A stretch of DNA of 64,000 bases, taken from NCBI RefSeq assembly GCF_020906515.1, contig NC_085849.1, positions 1,922,001-1,986,000 of the forward strand, in the 5' to 3' direction. Each line of letters starts with the position of its first letter. The stretch's first letter is position 1. The position numbers and the translations under genes were made by a program. The notes beneath the pieces were generated by a model. That model saw only the letters and a program-made list of their open reading frames with translations, did not search any database and had not been told where the DNA came from. The stretch is from Vanrija pseudolonga (Eukaryota; Basidiomycota; Tremellomycetes; Trichosporonales; Trichosporonaceae). Shown here piece after piece: positions 22,150-34,512 of the stretch.

Positions 22150-22603
22150 GCGTCGCCACCATCCATCCCCCTCCCTCTCAACATCCCTTGCCTCGCCTCA
22201 AGTGGGGCCTGTTGTCTTACCCACGGTCCCATGCACCTTACCGTCCTCACTTCGCACTATACCAACCCTCATCCGTTCCGCCTGCATATGGGCGATGATG
22301 TGAAAATCTCTGGCATGTATCTGGTGCTCTTGTTACCCTTTCAGTGGCTGCAGTTGAGGGAGTGGAGTTGAGTGGTACGGCCGACCCTGATCTTAGATGC
22401 CCAGTCTTTTGTTATCTGCAAATCTCCGAGAGTTCTTGGCTTCCGCCACATGCCGTTGATCATCTGTTATCTCATCAGTGGGCAAGATTCTGCAACGGCC
22501 AATGGCGATGTGGGCCGATACTGGGTACAGTCCATGCTCATCAAGAAACTACTAAACTATCAACGGGGGAAAAGTCACACATTACACGGTTGTCATGACG
22601 GGC
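22150..22603. other. Convergent 3' intergenic region of BCK1 and CIR1
   Basis: 454 bp holding both 3' ends. No further gene or clear repeat is seen. Confidence 0.6.
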
Positions 22604-25600
22604 TCAACCGCGGGCGTCAAACGCCCACAATCCACGTCCAAGGCGGGAGACGGGCTGCTCACGACGGGGCAGTCCAACGCTGCCTAGGTCACGGTCCCAA
22701 GGCGATGCTTTGGCGGCTGAGGGGGCAGCTCCGCCCTCGGCCCCAGCAATACGCTCACGCTCCCTGTCGCGTTCACGCTCGCGCTCACGCTCACGCTCAA
22801 CGCGTTCCCGCTCCACCGCCGCGGCGCTGGAGACACTTCCATTCGAGCTACCCACGCTGTGGGGTTCTCTCCGCGCGCCATTGGGCGACACGGCAGCAAC
22901 ACGGCGCGATGCCAGGAGGAGATCACGGTCACGCTCGGCGGCGAGCTTCTCGCGTGGCCGGCCGCGGAAGGCGTCGCGGTCATGCAAGCCAACGCCGTGG
23001 ATGCCGTCACGCTCACGTTCCCTTTCACGCTCGCGCTCGAGGGCCTCGCGCTCGCGTTCACGGGCTTGGTAGACCTGTTGCGATGCTGCTTCGCGCTCGG
23101 CGCGCTCGCGAGCTTGGTGGACTTGCTGCGAAACGACAGCAGCCTTCTCACGCTCCTTGTCGCGGCGCTCGCGCTCCTGCCTGTCACGCTGGGCTTCCTC
23201 CTCGAGTCGTTGGAACTCCTTCTGGCGCTGTCGCTCGCGCTCCTCAAACTCCCAGTCTTCGTGGTGACGGTTTCCGGCACCCGATGACCCAGCAGCCGCC
23301 GCGGAGGCAGTAGCAGCCCCGGTAGGGGCAGGAGCCGCAGTTCCAGGAGTAGAGTTGGTGGCGGCAGTGGCCGGTGTGTCGGCGGCGGTCGTGAGCTTGC
23401 CGTCGACCATGTGAAGGAGCTTGTCCGTCTTGGTGATCATGCTCTCCAGCCAGCGCTTGCCTTCACGGAGCTGCTCGCGGTGCTCCATGAGCTCACGGCG
23501 GCCCATGCTGTAGTGTCCGTATGTTGAGCCCGAAAGGGACGAGGAGCTGGCGCTGAGGGCACCCGCGCCGGCGGCACCGCCCGCGTAGAAACGCGAAACG
23601 CTGCTGGGCTCACGTGATGGCTCGGGAGACGCACGGCGGGGAGGGGAGAGTTGGCTGGCCTTCGGCGCAGCCGAGGCAGGCGATGACGTTGCCGAAGCCG
23701 AAGAGTAGGCTCCTGTGGCCAGATCGCGACGGCCAAAGCTGAAGCCACCGTAGCGCGTAGTGGACAAGTTGGACCACGGCGAGGAAATGAGGCTCGCTGG
23801 GTCACGCGGGTTCGGTCCGTAAATGGAGTAGCGACCAGGTTGGGATGCAGCGCTGGGTGGCTGGCCGGCGGGTGCGGCGGCAGAACCGATGCGTGTCGGG
23901 TGTGCACCAGCCGAGGCCGAAGTAGCAGTGCTACGGCTGTCGGTTGATGCAAGGGGCGAACGGCTGTATGCGCGTTCACGAGATCTCTCGCGCTCCTTCT
24001 CGCCCGCAAGGCTAACTAAGCCAAGGCTGTGGGCGCTAGGCAATCTTGACTCGTCCTCGGCCGACTTTCTCTTAACACCACGAGGCTCGTCGTCCTTGTC
24101 AACATCCATCGCGGAACCACGGCCGGGCGCAAGCGAGGCCGGCTTGTCGCGGTTGTCGGGCGATGTCGTGGCGGATGCAACTTTGGTCTGAGGAGCGATG
24201 GAGAGCAGGGCCTCAGCAGCAAGCTGGTGTGACTGTAGGTGTCAGTAAAACCCCACTGGCACAAACAGATGTAAACTCACATCCTGACCATGCTCGCGTT
24301 CCTTGTCGTCGCGGTCCCGGCGGTCCTCGATCCACCAGGGCTTCTTGCGCTCGGCACCAGATCCAGCACCAGCTGTAGGGATGATGAGAGGCACGCCCTT
24401 GCGACGCGAGTCGGCGAGAGCGTTCGCTGCTGCGGAACCGGGGGCACCAGGACCCCATGGGCTACCGCCACCGAGGGCCTGGTACGCAGCGCGAGCCTTG
24501 TCATCGTATGATGAACCGGGCGGTGTCGCCAGTGCTGCAGCAGATCCGGCACCAGGAGACGACGTCGCCCCCTGCGAACCACCCCGTCCAGCAGGCGAAG
24601 TGGCAGCGGCAACGGCGGGCACACGCTTGCGACGCTTGATAACCGTCTTCTTCATTGCCACAGGGCGAGGGACACCGTGGAGCTTGTGGTACAGGCCACA
24701 GGCATTGCACTGGGGGCGGCCTTCCTCGTCACGGCGCCAAAGCGGGGTGGTGCTGGTGCCGCAGTTACGGCAGCTCATGCCCACAGGCGTGGCCGCGAGT
24801 CCGTTCCCAGCCGGGGTTCCGCCAACCTGGGGCTTCTCGTCGGCCTCGGGCGAGGCAGAAGCCTTGACCTTGGCCTCGGGGGTAGACGTGCCGGGCGGCG
24901 TTGCGGCAGGCCCCGAAGTCGACGCGGCAGAGGGGTTTGACGACGGAGCACTGGACTGCGGGTAGCGGGAGGGGTCGGCGGCAGCCGAAGATCGTGCAAG
25001 ACCAGCCATGAGACCGAGGCCCCAAGGGCTTGGGCGCTCAGTAGGACGTTCGGGGGCCGGAGATGGCTTGGCAGGCCTGTCAACACCTTCGGCTGGACCG
25101 GACGATGCGGGGACGTGGTTTGCCAGCGTGTTGTTGTAAGTGGGGCAACCTTCGCATCCAGCCTTGCCACCGGCACCGTTGCAGCGGCCATCACCAGGGC
25201 AAGAGCCGAGCTGTGGGTCTGCAGCTCCAGCTGAAGGAGTCGGGGAAGGGAGGCCTGAACCACCGGACTGGGGAGCCAACGACCTCCTCTTCTTCGCGGG
25301 CCCTTCCTCGTCGTCCTCCTTCTTCTGCGAGACAGATCCAGCAGCGGAGCGACGAGCTGGACGACGTTTTGGCTTCGAGTCGGGACCATCTGGGCCGTCG
25401 ATGCCAGGAGTACTGCGGTCAGGATTTGATTCAACCTCATCTTTGGGGTTAACGGAACCGTCGCGTGACTGGATGCCAGAGGCGGGTGGCGAGCCACCGG
25501 CGGCACTTCCAGTGGCGGGTGGAGCTTCGGACTCTGGGGTATCGTCCTCGCCTGGCGCGCCACCGCGCTCGTTCGACGAGCCAAAGCCCACACCCCAACC

Positions 25601-25918
25601 GCGGCCAAACTTTGCGCGCCACGAACTCATTGGCGGCTCGCGTGCAGGCTCGCGGGCGGTGGTGTACGTGGTGGCGGCAGGAGCGGGGGATTGATCCTCG
25701 TCCAGCTCGTCTTCCTCTTCCTCTTGTGGATTCAAAGATCCACGCGTATCGGAGATGCGCGAAGCAGAGTAACGGCGGAATGCAAGGGCGCCAGTGTTAG
25801 CAGCCGGGCTCAATGGAGCTGAACCGGTTGCTCTAGGCGAGAGTTTAGTGGGGGCGGAGGGGGAGGTGGGGGCGGTGAAGGTTTGCTGCTGAGGCGACGC
25901 CGCGGAGGCTGTCGGCAT
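22604..25918 (-). CDS. CIR1: Iron-responsive GATA transcription factor (Cir1/Fep1/SreA/Urbs1 family)
   Basis: Two exons (25918-24281 and 24232-22604, intron 48 nt); predicted 1,088 residues. The ATG at 25918 is the first in frame. The diagnostic cysteine-rich iron-sensing motif C240-x5-C246-x8-C255-x2-C258 ([12 protein letters not shown], then CEGCP) is present. It is followed by one class IVa GATA finger: C383-x2-C386-x17-C404-x2-C407 ([14 protein letters not shown], then [12 protein letters not shown]), with a basic tail [10 protein letters not shown]. Ascomycete homologues have a second, N-terminal finger; here that region has no cysteines, as reported for Cryptococcus Cir1. A C-terminal Glu/Arg coiled coil (residues about 780-1,000) may mediate dimers or co-repressor binding. 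Family members repress iron uptake when iron is sufficient and can act more widely. Its upstream region is about 5 kb. Confidence 0.93.
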
Positions 25919-28900
25919 AGCGACTGTTTGAGTTTGGTTAGCAATCGGATGATTGTGAACGTCGTGGAGGGGATGGAGTAACGGGGCGGTGTGCAACCGA
26001 GGAGAGCTTTCTTTGGTGCGATAGTGCCAAATGGAGACGGGGCGGATAAAACCGTCGTCTGTCACACGGGACTATCAGGGGTCACCAGCGTGCAGGGAGC
26101 CTCACTGCGGCGAGGTGGCGGCGTGCGTATCTCCCACACGACAAAGATATGCACCACACCCAGGATCCAAAAGCACCGCTGCAGATGCTTTGGATGTATG
26201 GATGCAGTGGTCCCCGTGGTGGGAGAGTGTGAACCCCGTGTATGTGTGGATGGGTAGTGTGATGGTGGGCGTGTGGATGGATGGATGGGATGGGATGGAT
26301 GGGTGGGGCAAGCAGCAGACGAAGGGACAAGAGGGGCAAAGAGGGGGTGTAATTGCCCAGAGTCGCAACGAGGGCGGCCGCGGCGTTATCTGCGAGAGGG
26401 CCCGAAAGCCCCAAGGCTTGTGCCGATGAATGGTTTTTGGCCGCTCACGAACAATGAATCCTTGATCAAGAGCCCGTCTTGGCAACCAATGCACCCGTTT
26501 AAAGTCAATTCAGACCGTGCAGGTGGGGTAGAAGTAGATGGGGTTGTTGGATGGGTGGTGGAACAGGAGGGAAGGGGTGGAAAAGAAGGGGGAGAGCCCA
26601 ACAGGCAGGCGTGGGGTGGGCTGGGCGGCGGCGGCGGCGGTGAAAACGCTAGAGGGGGGAGGCGAGAGAGATTTGATTATCAACGTACTGCACCAAAAGT
26701 GGATAAAGGTTTGACGAGGTTGAGTGTTGTCGAGGTGGTGTCTGGAGCAATGTGTGATGCTGCAGCGATGCGGATGTGACGATTATCGAGTTGTAGAGGT
26801 GGATGGAAGATTGATAATGGGATGGATAAGTGTTGATGGTTGTTTTTTGGTGGAGATTGTGATTAGACAAGGGGGGGGGACGAGGGGGGGAAGGGGGGGG
26901 GGATTGGGTGGCAGGATGACTGTGGGTGGGAAGGGCGAGAGGGGGGGCGGCACGGCGGCGAAGGCGGCGGCGGCGGCAGGTGGGAGTGGGCGGGCGAGCG
27001 GGGACAAGAGTCGACTTGGTGTGGTGTCTTGATGCTTGTCGACTATACTAAAACCGCTTGCCATTGGTTTGATTGGCTCACTCGACCCGCAACTTGCCTG
27101 TTTAGGAAATTATCGCACGAATCTCCGTCCGGTCAGCAGCCGGCCGGCGCCCAAAATTCATGGATCATATCCCCTCCCCTCGCCGTCCGGAATCCACGAC
27201 AAGGCTCACTCCATCGACCCACTTCTCGCCGCCGCAGGATGTCCTCTTTGCCGCAGCCACAACACCCACTACTACAAACAATCCCCCCTTCTCCTACGTC
27301 GCCAAGCATGCACTGTTGGCCTGTCCCCCAGGCAAAAAAGCACCAGCCGCCACAGCCAAAAACTCCCGACCCTACCGTATACCAAATCGTAATCAGACCC
27401 GCATCTGACGTGGAGTGATGCCTCAGTGTATCCACATCAGCAACCGAAGGCCAACTGACCGACGGGCGGTAACCGGCCCACAAACTACATCCCTGCACAG
27501 ACCTGCCGTTTTGCGCTTTTATCAAATGCTTCTCTGCATGGCATGCTCCGGGAGCCCCGATTTAGGTGCAAAGTGTGCTGCTGGTGGCCAATGCATTGAC
27601 GCGAGGTTTGTCACTGGGAGATCCAGGCATACCCCATGCGTTGCGTGCATCTGACATGCTTGTTGGTGCGGTATGCGGCAAGATGGGTTTGCGTCGTCGT
27701 CTCGTCGGCGTCGAGGGGCCAAAAAGGTCCAGCTGACTGGCCGGTCGGTCGGTCGGTCGGAGGCGGCGGCGGCGGCGGTTGCCTGCCTGCCTCGACAAAA
27801 TCAGGGACGGGAAATCTGCCAGAGATAATCGCCCTGGCGGCGGCCGCCCGCGCCTCCTTGCATCCCTCCCCTGAGTGACGACTTGACACACCCAACCCAC
27901 CCCCGACCGAACAACCGAGCATCAAATTGGCTCCGTGATTAGCACGAGGCCAAGGTTTACCCTTTCAGCCTGCAGCCTGCTTGCTTGCTGCCTGCAGCAA
28001 CCCCGACTCATCGACTTGTGGGGATGCATACTAAAAAGATCGCTGCTCGGCATGGCAACGAGATACAAAAGAAGCAACCACAGATCCAAAGAAGGTTGAT
28101 TGCGTGCGTGCCCGATTACGACAAGTACAATGGTTCAAGTGGATCATTGCTGGCTCGAGCGGTGGCCCCAGTGGAGCCCGCCAAGTCTCCATGACAAGAG
28201 CACAAGCAGCCGACGGACGGTCCTTGGCTACCGCCGACCAGACCGGAGGCAACTGGGCAGAGCGCGCGCGTGTAACGTGGGAGCGCCAGACGAGGTGGAC
28301 GGAGAACGAGGTCCGACGGTCCAGGTCTGGTCTGTTGCCAGGGGAAGGGCATTCCTCGCATCAACTATTGCCGGTGAATCCTCGGCACAGCGCCGCGCCG
28401 AGAACGCACGCACCCGCCGGAAGCGAGCCTGGCGAGCTGTTAGAGTGTGGCAGCTAGTAGTAGTGTGCGTCTGACACGGCTCCTGTGGCAAGTCTTGTCA
28501 GTCGCAGCAGCTGTAGCTCTGGCAGGCAGGCAGGTCCCCGTGTCCGTCGGCAGATTGGCGGCCGGTAGCGGTGGCCCAGGGCCAAGATATTTTCTCGTTG
28601 ACCACGCTAAGCGCTGTGATTGGAGCGCGCGGGGCCCGAGCCGCCCGAGACAGCATGCTCGCGTCTGATGCCGCCGCCACCGATGACAAGGGCGATCCCC
28701 TTTTGGCCGCCGCATCTCAGGGACAGCATGCCAGGCGATGAAATCGCTGCTTGTGCTGCGTGCTCGGCAGGGCGGCCTTTCTTTCGGTAGATAAAATAAT
28801 GTGCGATGTGGCAGAGGGCAGAGGGCCAGCAATCGTAACGGCCAATGCCCACCCATGCGATTGGCGAGAGCATAGACGAGAGACGAGACGAGGCCAGGCA

Positions 28901-30983
28901 GGCTCGGCACCAATTCCACGGCGTGTGCACGGGGGCGGGCGGGTTCTGTCCGCACCAGGCTGCCATCGCCTATCAAGGACGTCCGAGGGGTCCGAGGGGG
29001 TCCGAGGGATCTGACCCACCCACCCCCACCCGCCCACCATCGTATGCACAGGCGACGTCGTCGTGTGACAGACCGACCATGACTAGCATGACACGCGGGG
29101 ACGCCGTTGCCGCCAGAGCCGGATAGTATCAGAGGTCGCGCGAATGACGTATAGATGGCTGCATCTGGTGGCGTTGGTGGGTGGCGTGCTGGAGGGCGTT
29201 CGCCCGGCATCTTGAAGCGAGCATGCGCGCGCGTGTCCCGAGCCAGCGTGCTTGGCTGCGTGGCTAAGCTGGCGAGCTGGCGGCAAGCGGCTAGCGAGCG
29301 ACGAGGCATGCACGCAGGCTCTTTCTCTCCCTACCACATGGCGCATCCCATCGATCCTGATATGTCGCGGACCCTGTGCCCGCCCGCGTGGCAACATCAC
29401 GGCTAATAGACTGATCTGGCTTGGGGCCCATGCACCAGGCCAATCTGGCACGTTTGCTGCGGTGGGCTCGCCTCGCACGCACGCATGACCGCACGCTTGG
29501 CTTGCCACTCACGCGCTTGTATGCATCCATGGCTGGCTAGCTGGCAGCATCTACCGAGCAGAACAGCAACAACGGCACGCCACGTCAGCGTGGAGCTGTA
29601 GACACACACGCACACAGCTGTACAGCCGAGACTCTCCGTCCCGGGCCCCGGATGCCCCTGCCCGCACGTGCTCGGCCGCATGATGATTATACTGATGCAC
29701 GATGATGATGATGGTGTGGATGGTATGGTACGGCCCACGACACGCTAACGGACGGCTCCACACCGAAACGGCGCTAGCGGCGATCGGCGGGGTCTGCGCG
29801 GGCAGCGATTACGCCCCCCACTTTGCCGATAGTGGAACCGTCACGCCGAATATAGCCCGCGGGGGCGGGGCACGGCTCAGCTACAACGTGATGCATGGCT
29901 GCACGCTGGCAAAGACGGTGCACTCGCCATCATCATGCCCCCCTGCTCGTGTTCGAAACCCGTCGCGGCCGGTGTCACGCCGCTATGCCGCCCCCGCCTC
30001 CCCAGCCGCCCCAGCCGTCCCACTTATCCGTCGCCAATTAAGAGCCCGAGCATCACTTGACTTGGGGTTCCGGATTCCCTGGCAAGACAACCCCGCCCTG
30101 AGCGACATATCGCCGTATCGCCGATCAACCATCCCTGAATGTGGCCATCCCGGATGCGCCGTGATCTCGGGGGCGCACCTTGTGTGCGGCAAAGTTAGTT
30201 GCACCACGCTGCTGCTGCATCGCCCGCCTGTTTGTCACGCCGTAACATCACACTCACGGGGCCAAGTTGCTAGCAATGCACGCCGCACGCAGGGTGTCTG
30301 TCTAACCGCAAGCAAGGTAGCCGGTACGCACAGTCCCCACCAGCAGCAACAGCAGCACAGATACCCCCAGATCCTTTGAATCTGCCTAATCCGAAACCGA
30401 AACGAGATAATCGCGCCACCTGCTTGGCATGGTCTTGATTGGCTTTATTCGGCCCACTCGGGCCATGCCATGTGGCACGCGACTTGTGTTCGTGGCACTC
30501 GGGATGACACCGGTGGCACATGGCCTTTTTAGGTGAGCATGGCTGACTTGCCCGGATCGGGTCGCACACCAGCAAAAGGTACAGGGGAGTGAATGCACGT
30601 CGTCTTCGCGGTGCAGATTTACGCACTCCCCTCCGTATTACCCAACGACCGACGGTTTAGCCAGCTTGGCTTCGTCACGCTCTTGTTTCGTAAGGCCCAG
30701 CTGCGCCGTACCTCGCTTAACGACACACGACATGCCGACACGGAGCGGGTTGGAGCCCACTCAAAGCAACGTGTGGCAGTGCGTGATCGATTGCGCGTTC
30801 CTCGAATCCTGCAGCCTCGCCTCCGCCGGTAGTGGCTTGCGATCAGATATAGGTGCAGCAAGATACATGACGGCTCCCGTGCCGACTGCAGCCTAGAGCG
30901 ATGACGCAGGTGTCAGGAGGTGGCACAGGGGTATACGGCAGAGCTACATCTACAGCTTCGGAACCAGTAGCTTCCGATACACT
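25919..30983. other. 5.1-kb gene desert: CIR1 promoter side and 3' flank of the second Zn2Cys6 gene
   Basis: No frame in this tract gives a recognisable domain or a phase-consistent exon chain. The part nearest CIR1 (26200-27030) has tggatggatggatggg-type repeats and long G runs, pyrimidine-rich on the CIR1-coding strand as expected for a leader or promoter. GATAA/TTATC elements occur (for example near 26677, 26815 and 27825) but are too frequent by chance to call sites. From 27,500 to 30,900 the DNA is mixed GC-rich sequence with nothing I recognise. No tRNA B-box or transposon ends were found. Confidence 0.6.
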
Positions 30984-33900
30984 CTAGCTGACTCGGGTTT
31001 CGTTGGTGACGGCTGCAAAAAATCGTTAGCGGAATACCCATGTGGAGAAGCCAGGCCACGGCAGTGTCGACTTACCGAGAATGAGCTGGTCCGTGGCTCT
31101 TGTACGCTGCCCCGCCAGCCGTGGGGATCCCCAGTAAGACGGGTCCAGAGAGAGCTGCTGCTGGTCCCAGGGCCCTGTAGTCGGGATTGAGCTCGAACCG
31201 GTCCAGTCGCCCAGCGGGGCTTGGTTGCCATTTCCTCCAAAGAGCACAGAGTCCACCGGAACGTCCATGCCGCCACCAAACCATCCGAGGAACTCGTTGT
31301 GGCTGAAGATGGTATTCAAATAGTTTTGAGCATCATCTGTCGGTTGTGGCTCATCGGTGACGAAACTATCGCTGCCTCGCCGGTCCAAACCGTTCCAGTC
31401 GGTTGTCGACCGCTCGTGCACCTGTGGTGTTGACACTAACGGACCATCATCTTCGAAGGGCTGCCTCGAGGTTTCCCCGTTGATGAGACGACCAGATTCG
31501 GTCAAGCCACGCCCTCTGTCGTGCTTCTTGAGGTTGGCAACCTTACGGTGTCAGCAGTGCAATGGCCGCCATGACCCACAATCTCGACCTCCTCCCGGCT
31601 GTAACCATCCGGCAAGGTCTCCTTGTGGTCTTCAAGGAAGCGATCCACAATTTGTCGGTGGACATCAGCGTGCTCGCCAGAGGGCTCGAGGAGCAGGCTG
31701 ATTCCAGCGACCATTGCAGGCATAAATTGTCGCAGAGATCCTCCGCGGAGCGTCTCGAAGAAGTCTGGGACATCGTCACGGAAGTGCAAGCGCTGAGTCC
31801 CGTTAGCAGTTGGAGCATCCACAGCCAGGGGCGGGCCGGCATACCATTTCAAAGTCTGTGCGAGTGGCCTCCGTACACGCTTGGCGTGAAACATTATACC
31901 GATCAGTTTTGAGTTCACGGAGGAACCATGGACGGTGAAGAATTATAGTGAAGTGGAGAATCTCCGTCTGGATGTAGTACCGGTGAATAGGGAGGTACCA
32001 TACGTCTGTGGAATGCATTAATACCAAAGCATCTGGACGGCGCCCACTCACCCTTGTCCCTGCTCTTGTCGGGGTTATTCATTCTGAACTGAGGGGGGAG
32101 ATCCTTGCGGAGCTGGTTGAGCTTGGCGTCCAAGGCCAGCACGTCGTCATAGGAGGGATCGCGATCCACGCGCTGGAAATTACGAACAATCTGAGGTTCA
32201 ATTAGCACGATGCGGCGTGTGGCCAGCGCTCCTGGACGTACCTGTCTGACAATGTCCGCAAGCCGTTTGCGTAGGATGAGGTATGTTGCATCTGTCGTCT
32301 CGCTCATTGGCTTGCCAGGAATGAGCGAGGTTGCGCCAGCGAGTGCGCTGAGGTCAATGTTGGAGGGCGCCTTTGTGTCATTGAACACGGGGTCGATGGA
32401 CGGCGGTCGGTTCAGAAGGCAAGAGAATGTGGCGTCGGCGTGGCAGAGGTACGACCATAACCGACGACGGTACTCGATCATGTAGGGGTCCAGGTCGGCC
32501 GCAACTTTTGTGCCGTCACGATGCAGACCGAGGATCTGACCGGCAGAAACGGCCGCCTGGAACAGGCTCCATCCTTCAGCGAGGCGCCGACCGTGCACAA
32601 TGATGAGGTAAAGACCCAGCTGGAAGCGGGTTAGAACAGCGTCACCGGGCAAGGTGAACACCTACAACAATGCGAGTTTCCACTAGTCGGATGTTCATCG
32701 GGTTGAGCCGAGTCGAGATGGTCAGACTGAACTGAGAATCCCAATACAGGCTGAGGCTCCGGCGCCGAGCCTCTTCAGGGGGGACCTCTTCAGCAGGTGC
32801 CAGACGGTACGCAGTAGCCAGAACGGCTGAGATGAGGGGAAGCGTACGGACAGACTCCTCTGTGATCTGTCCAGCTGCTGAATAAACCGCCTCGAAAGCT
32901 TGTCGTTAGCCCTCCTCACCACATTCGAAGCCATACCTTTTCGGAAGAACCTCTCGTCGATCGGATACCGCACGTAGTTGACCTTCCTGAAGAAGAAGTC
33001 GATCATTCTGTCGGCTGCTTCGCGGTCCGGAAGATTCTGAACGAACTTTTGGAGCTGTTGCGCATGTTAGTAATGGGGCTGGGTGTTGATCATGAAATCA
33101 TGTGACACTCACCGTCGCGTATGCTCCTTCTTCGGTGATCTGCGCCAGCTGTTCTCTGAACGAACCGTGGTCATTCAGCTTGAGGTCAACCTTCCTTTCG
33201 CTAAACTGAGGGTGTGGATTCCTTGCGCCTGCCTGCTGGTCGACGTCGCGTAGGTAAGCCTCCTGGGTGACTCCCAGGGGGGTTCCGTTTGTGGTCGCAG
33301 GCGAGTCCTGCGGTTCAGATTTCGGTCTAGGCGATGAAAGTGGGCTCGGGGATGTCGCGGACGGGTGGGCTATCGCTGGTTAGAACCCTACGTTCGTGTC
33401 TCAGCTCGTCGAAACTTACACTTGCGCCACCTTTGCAAAGCATCTCTGTCCAGTCCCGGACTACAGTTGACGAGTGCGTTGACGACGCGTTCGAGTTCAC
33501 GGATGCGTGCAACCTGACCTGAAGGAGATGCAGGAGGAGGTAAAATGGCAGCCCCAGACGCAACGTGACGCTCGTCAATCGAGCTCTGCGTAGACCGAGA
33601 ATTGTCTTTCGTTGAGACCTCACTCGCCTCGGGCTTGGGCTTAGGGCGGGGTGGCGGAGAGCCGTTGCGAACAACCGGGAGACAGAGGTGTGGGACCTTG
33701 CGGCTCACGCAGTGCTGACAAGGAGTCTCCCTATTGCACTTTTGCTTGCGCTTCGAACACTCGGCACAACTAAAAGCCTGCCGCCGTTTCTTCTTCTTGG
33801 GACCTGTGGTGGATGTCTGGTCGACGGGAGCCGGATGCTTGGCGGAGCTGCTGCTGTTTGAAGAGAGGGGCGTGGTGACCAGGACACTGGGAACACTGGT

Positions 33901-34512
33901 CCCCGAACTCCCACTTCTGTACAACGTTGGTGGCGGTCCATGGGCAGAAGGATTTGACTCGGTCCGTCGAGGGGGAGAGCGACTTGAGCTCGCTTCGGGG
34001 ACATCAAACCCGTCCTGTGATCTAAAGGAGGTGTGGGAGGCGGCGTGCTCGGACCGGTGCGAGTATGGGGCGGGAAAGGATGGGCGTGGGTCCAATGGCG
34101 GTCGACTAAAGTGCGCCGGAGATGGCGGTGAAACTAAATCGTGCACGCCTGGTAGGGATGTATGCTGCTGGTGCTCTCCGCTCGCGAAGCGTGATGATGA
34201 ATGGTGATGCGACTGGTAAGCGGAAGTCGGACTCCAGCGAGACATGCTACCAGGTCGGCGGTCCGCCGATGGCGCTACTGAGTGAGTAGGGGGAGCATAG
34301 CTCCTGTAGTTTGAGGGGTTGGAGGTGAGCCCTGGGCTAGGCATGTCGCGGGCATCGCGCATGCTTGGTGATTGGGAGAAGTATGGAGCTCTTGGTGAGC
34401 TGTCTGTTGGAGGTGGCACTACACGGCTGTATGAGGATGAACGACGGCTCGGTTCCGGCGGAACCGGGGGGTAACGGTCTCGATCCCTTTCGTCCATGTC
34501 GCGGTGCTGCAT
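30984..34512 (-). CDS. Zn2Cys6 transcription factor with fungal-specific TF domain (second copy type)
   Basis: Ten exons, phases closing exactly: 34512-33420, 33375-33113, 33054-32937, 32898-32666, 32619-32242, 32190-32052, 32005-31845, 31792-31580, 31541-31076, 31012-30984; predicted 1,030 residues. The first 245 residues are Ser/Pro-rich and disordered. A basic GPKKKKRRQ signal precedes the cluster C-x2-C-x6-C-x5-C-x2-C-x7-C (CAECSKRKQKC, CQHC, HLC) at about 248-275. A KPKPE linker and a short leucine-rich helix (RIRELERVVNALV) follow. The PF04082-type middle region includes LGLYLIIVHGRRLAEG, LGLHRDGT and YRRRLWSYL. The last exon adds only eight residues (AVTNETRVS end). It is not a close relative of the factor at 6714-9526 beyond family features. 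Targets are unknown. Confidence 0.9.

Noticed and set aside
25919-26065. Longer CIR1 N-terminus starting at 26065
   Set aside because: The upstream in-frame codon is GTG, not ATG; the first ATG is at 25918.
28440-29309. 289-codon minus-strand frame in the gene desert
   Set aside because: Arg/Pro/Ala-rich composition as expected for chance frames in GC-rich DNA; no recognisable motif or exon chain.
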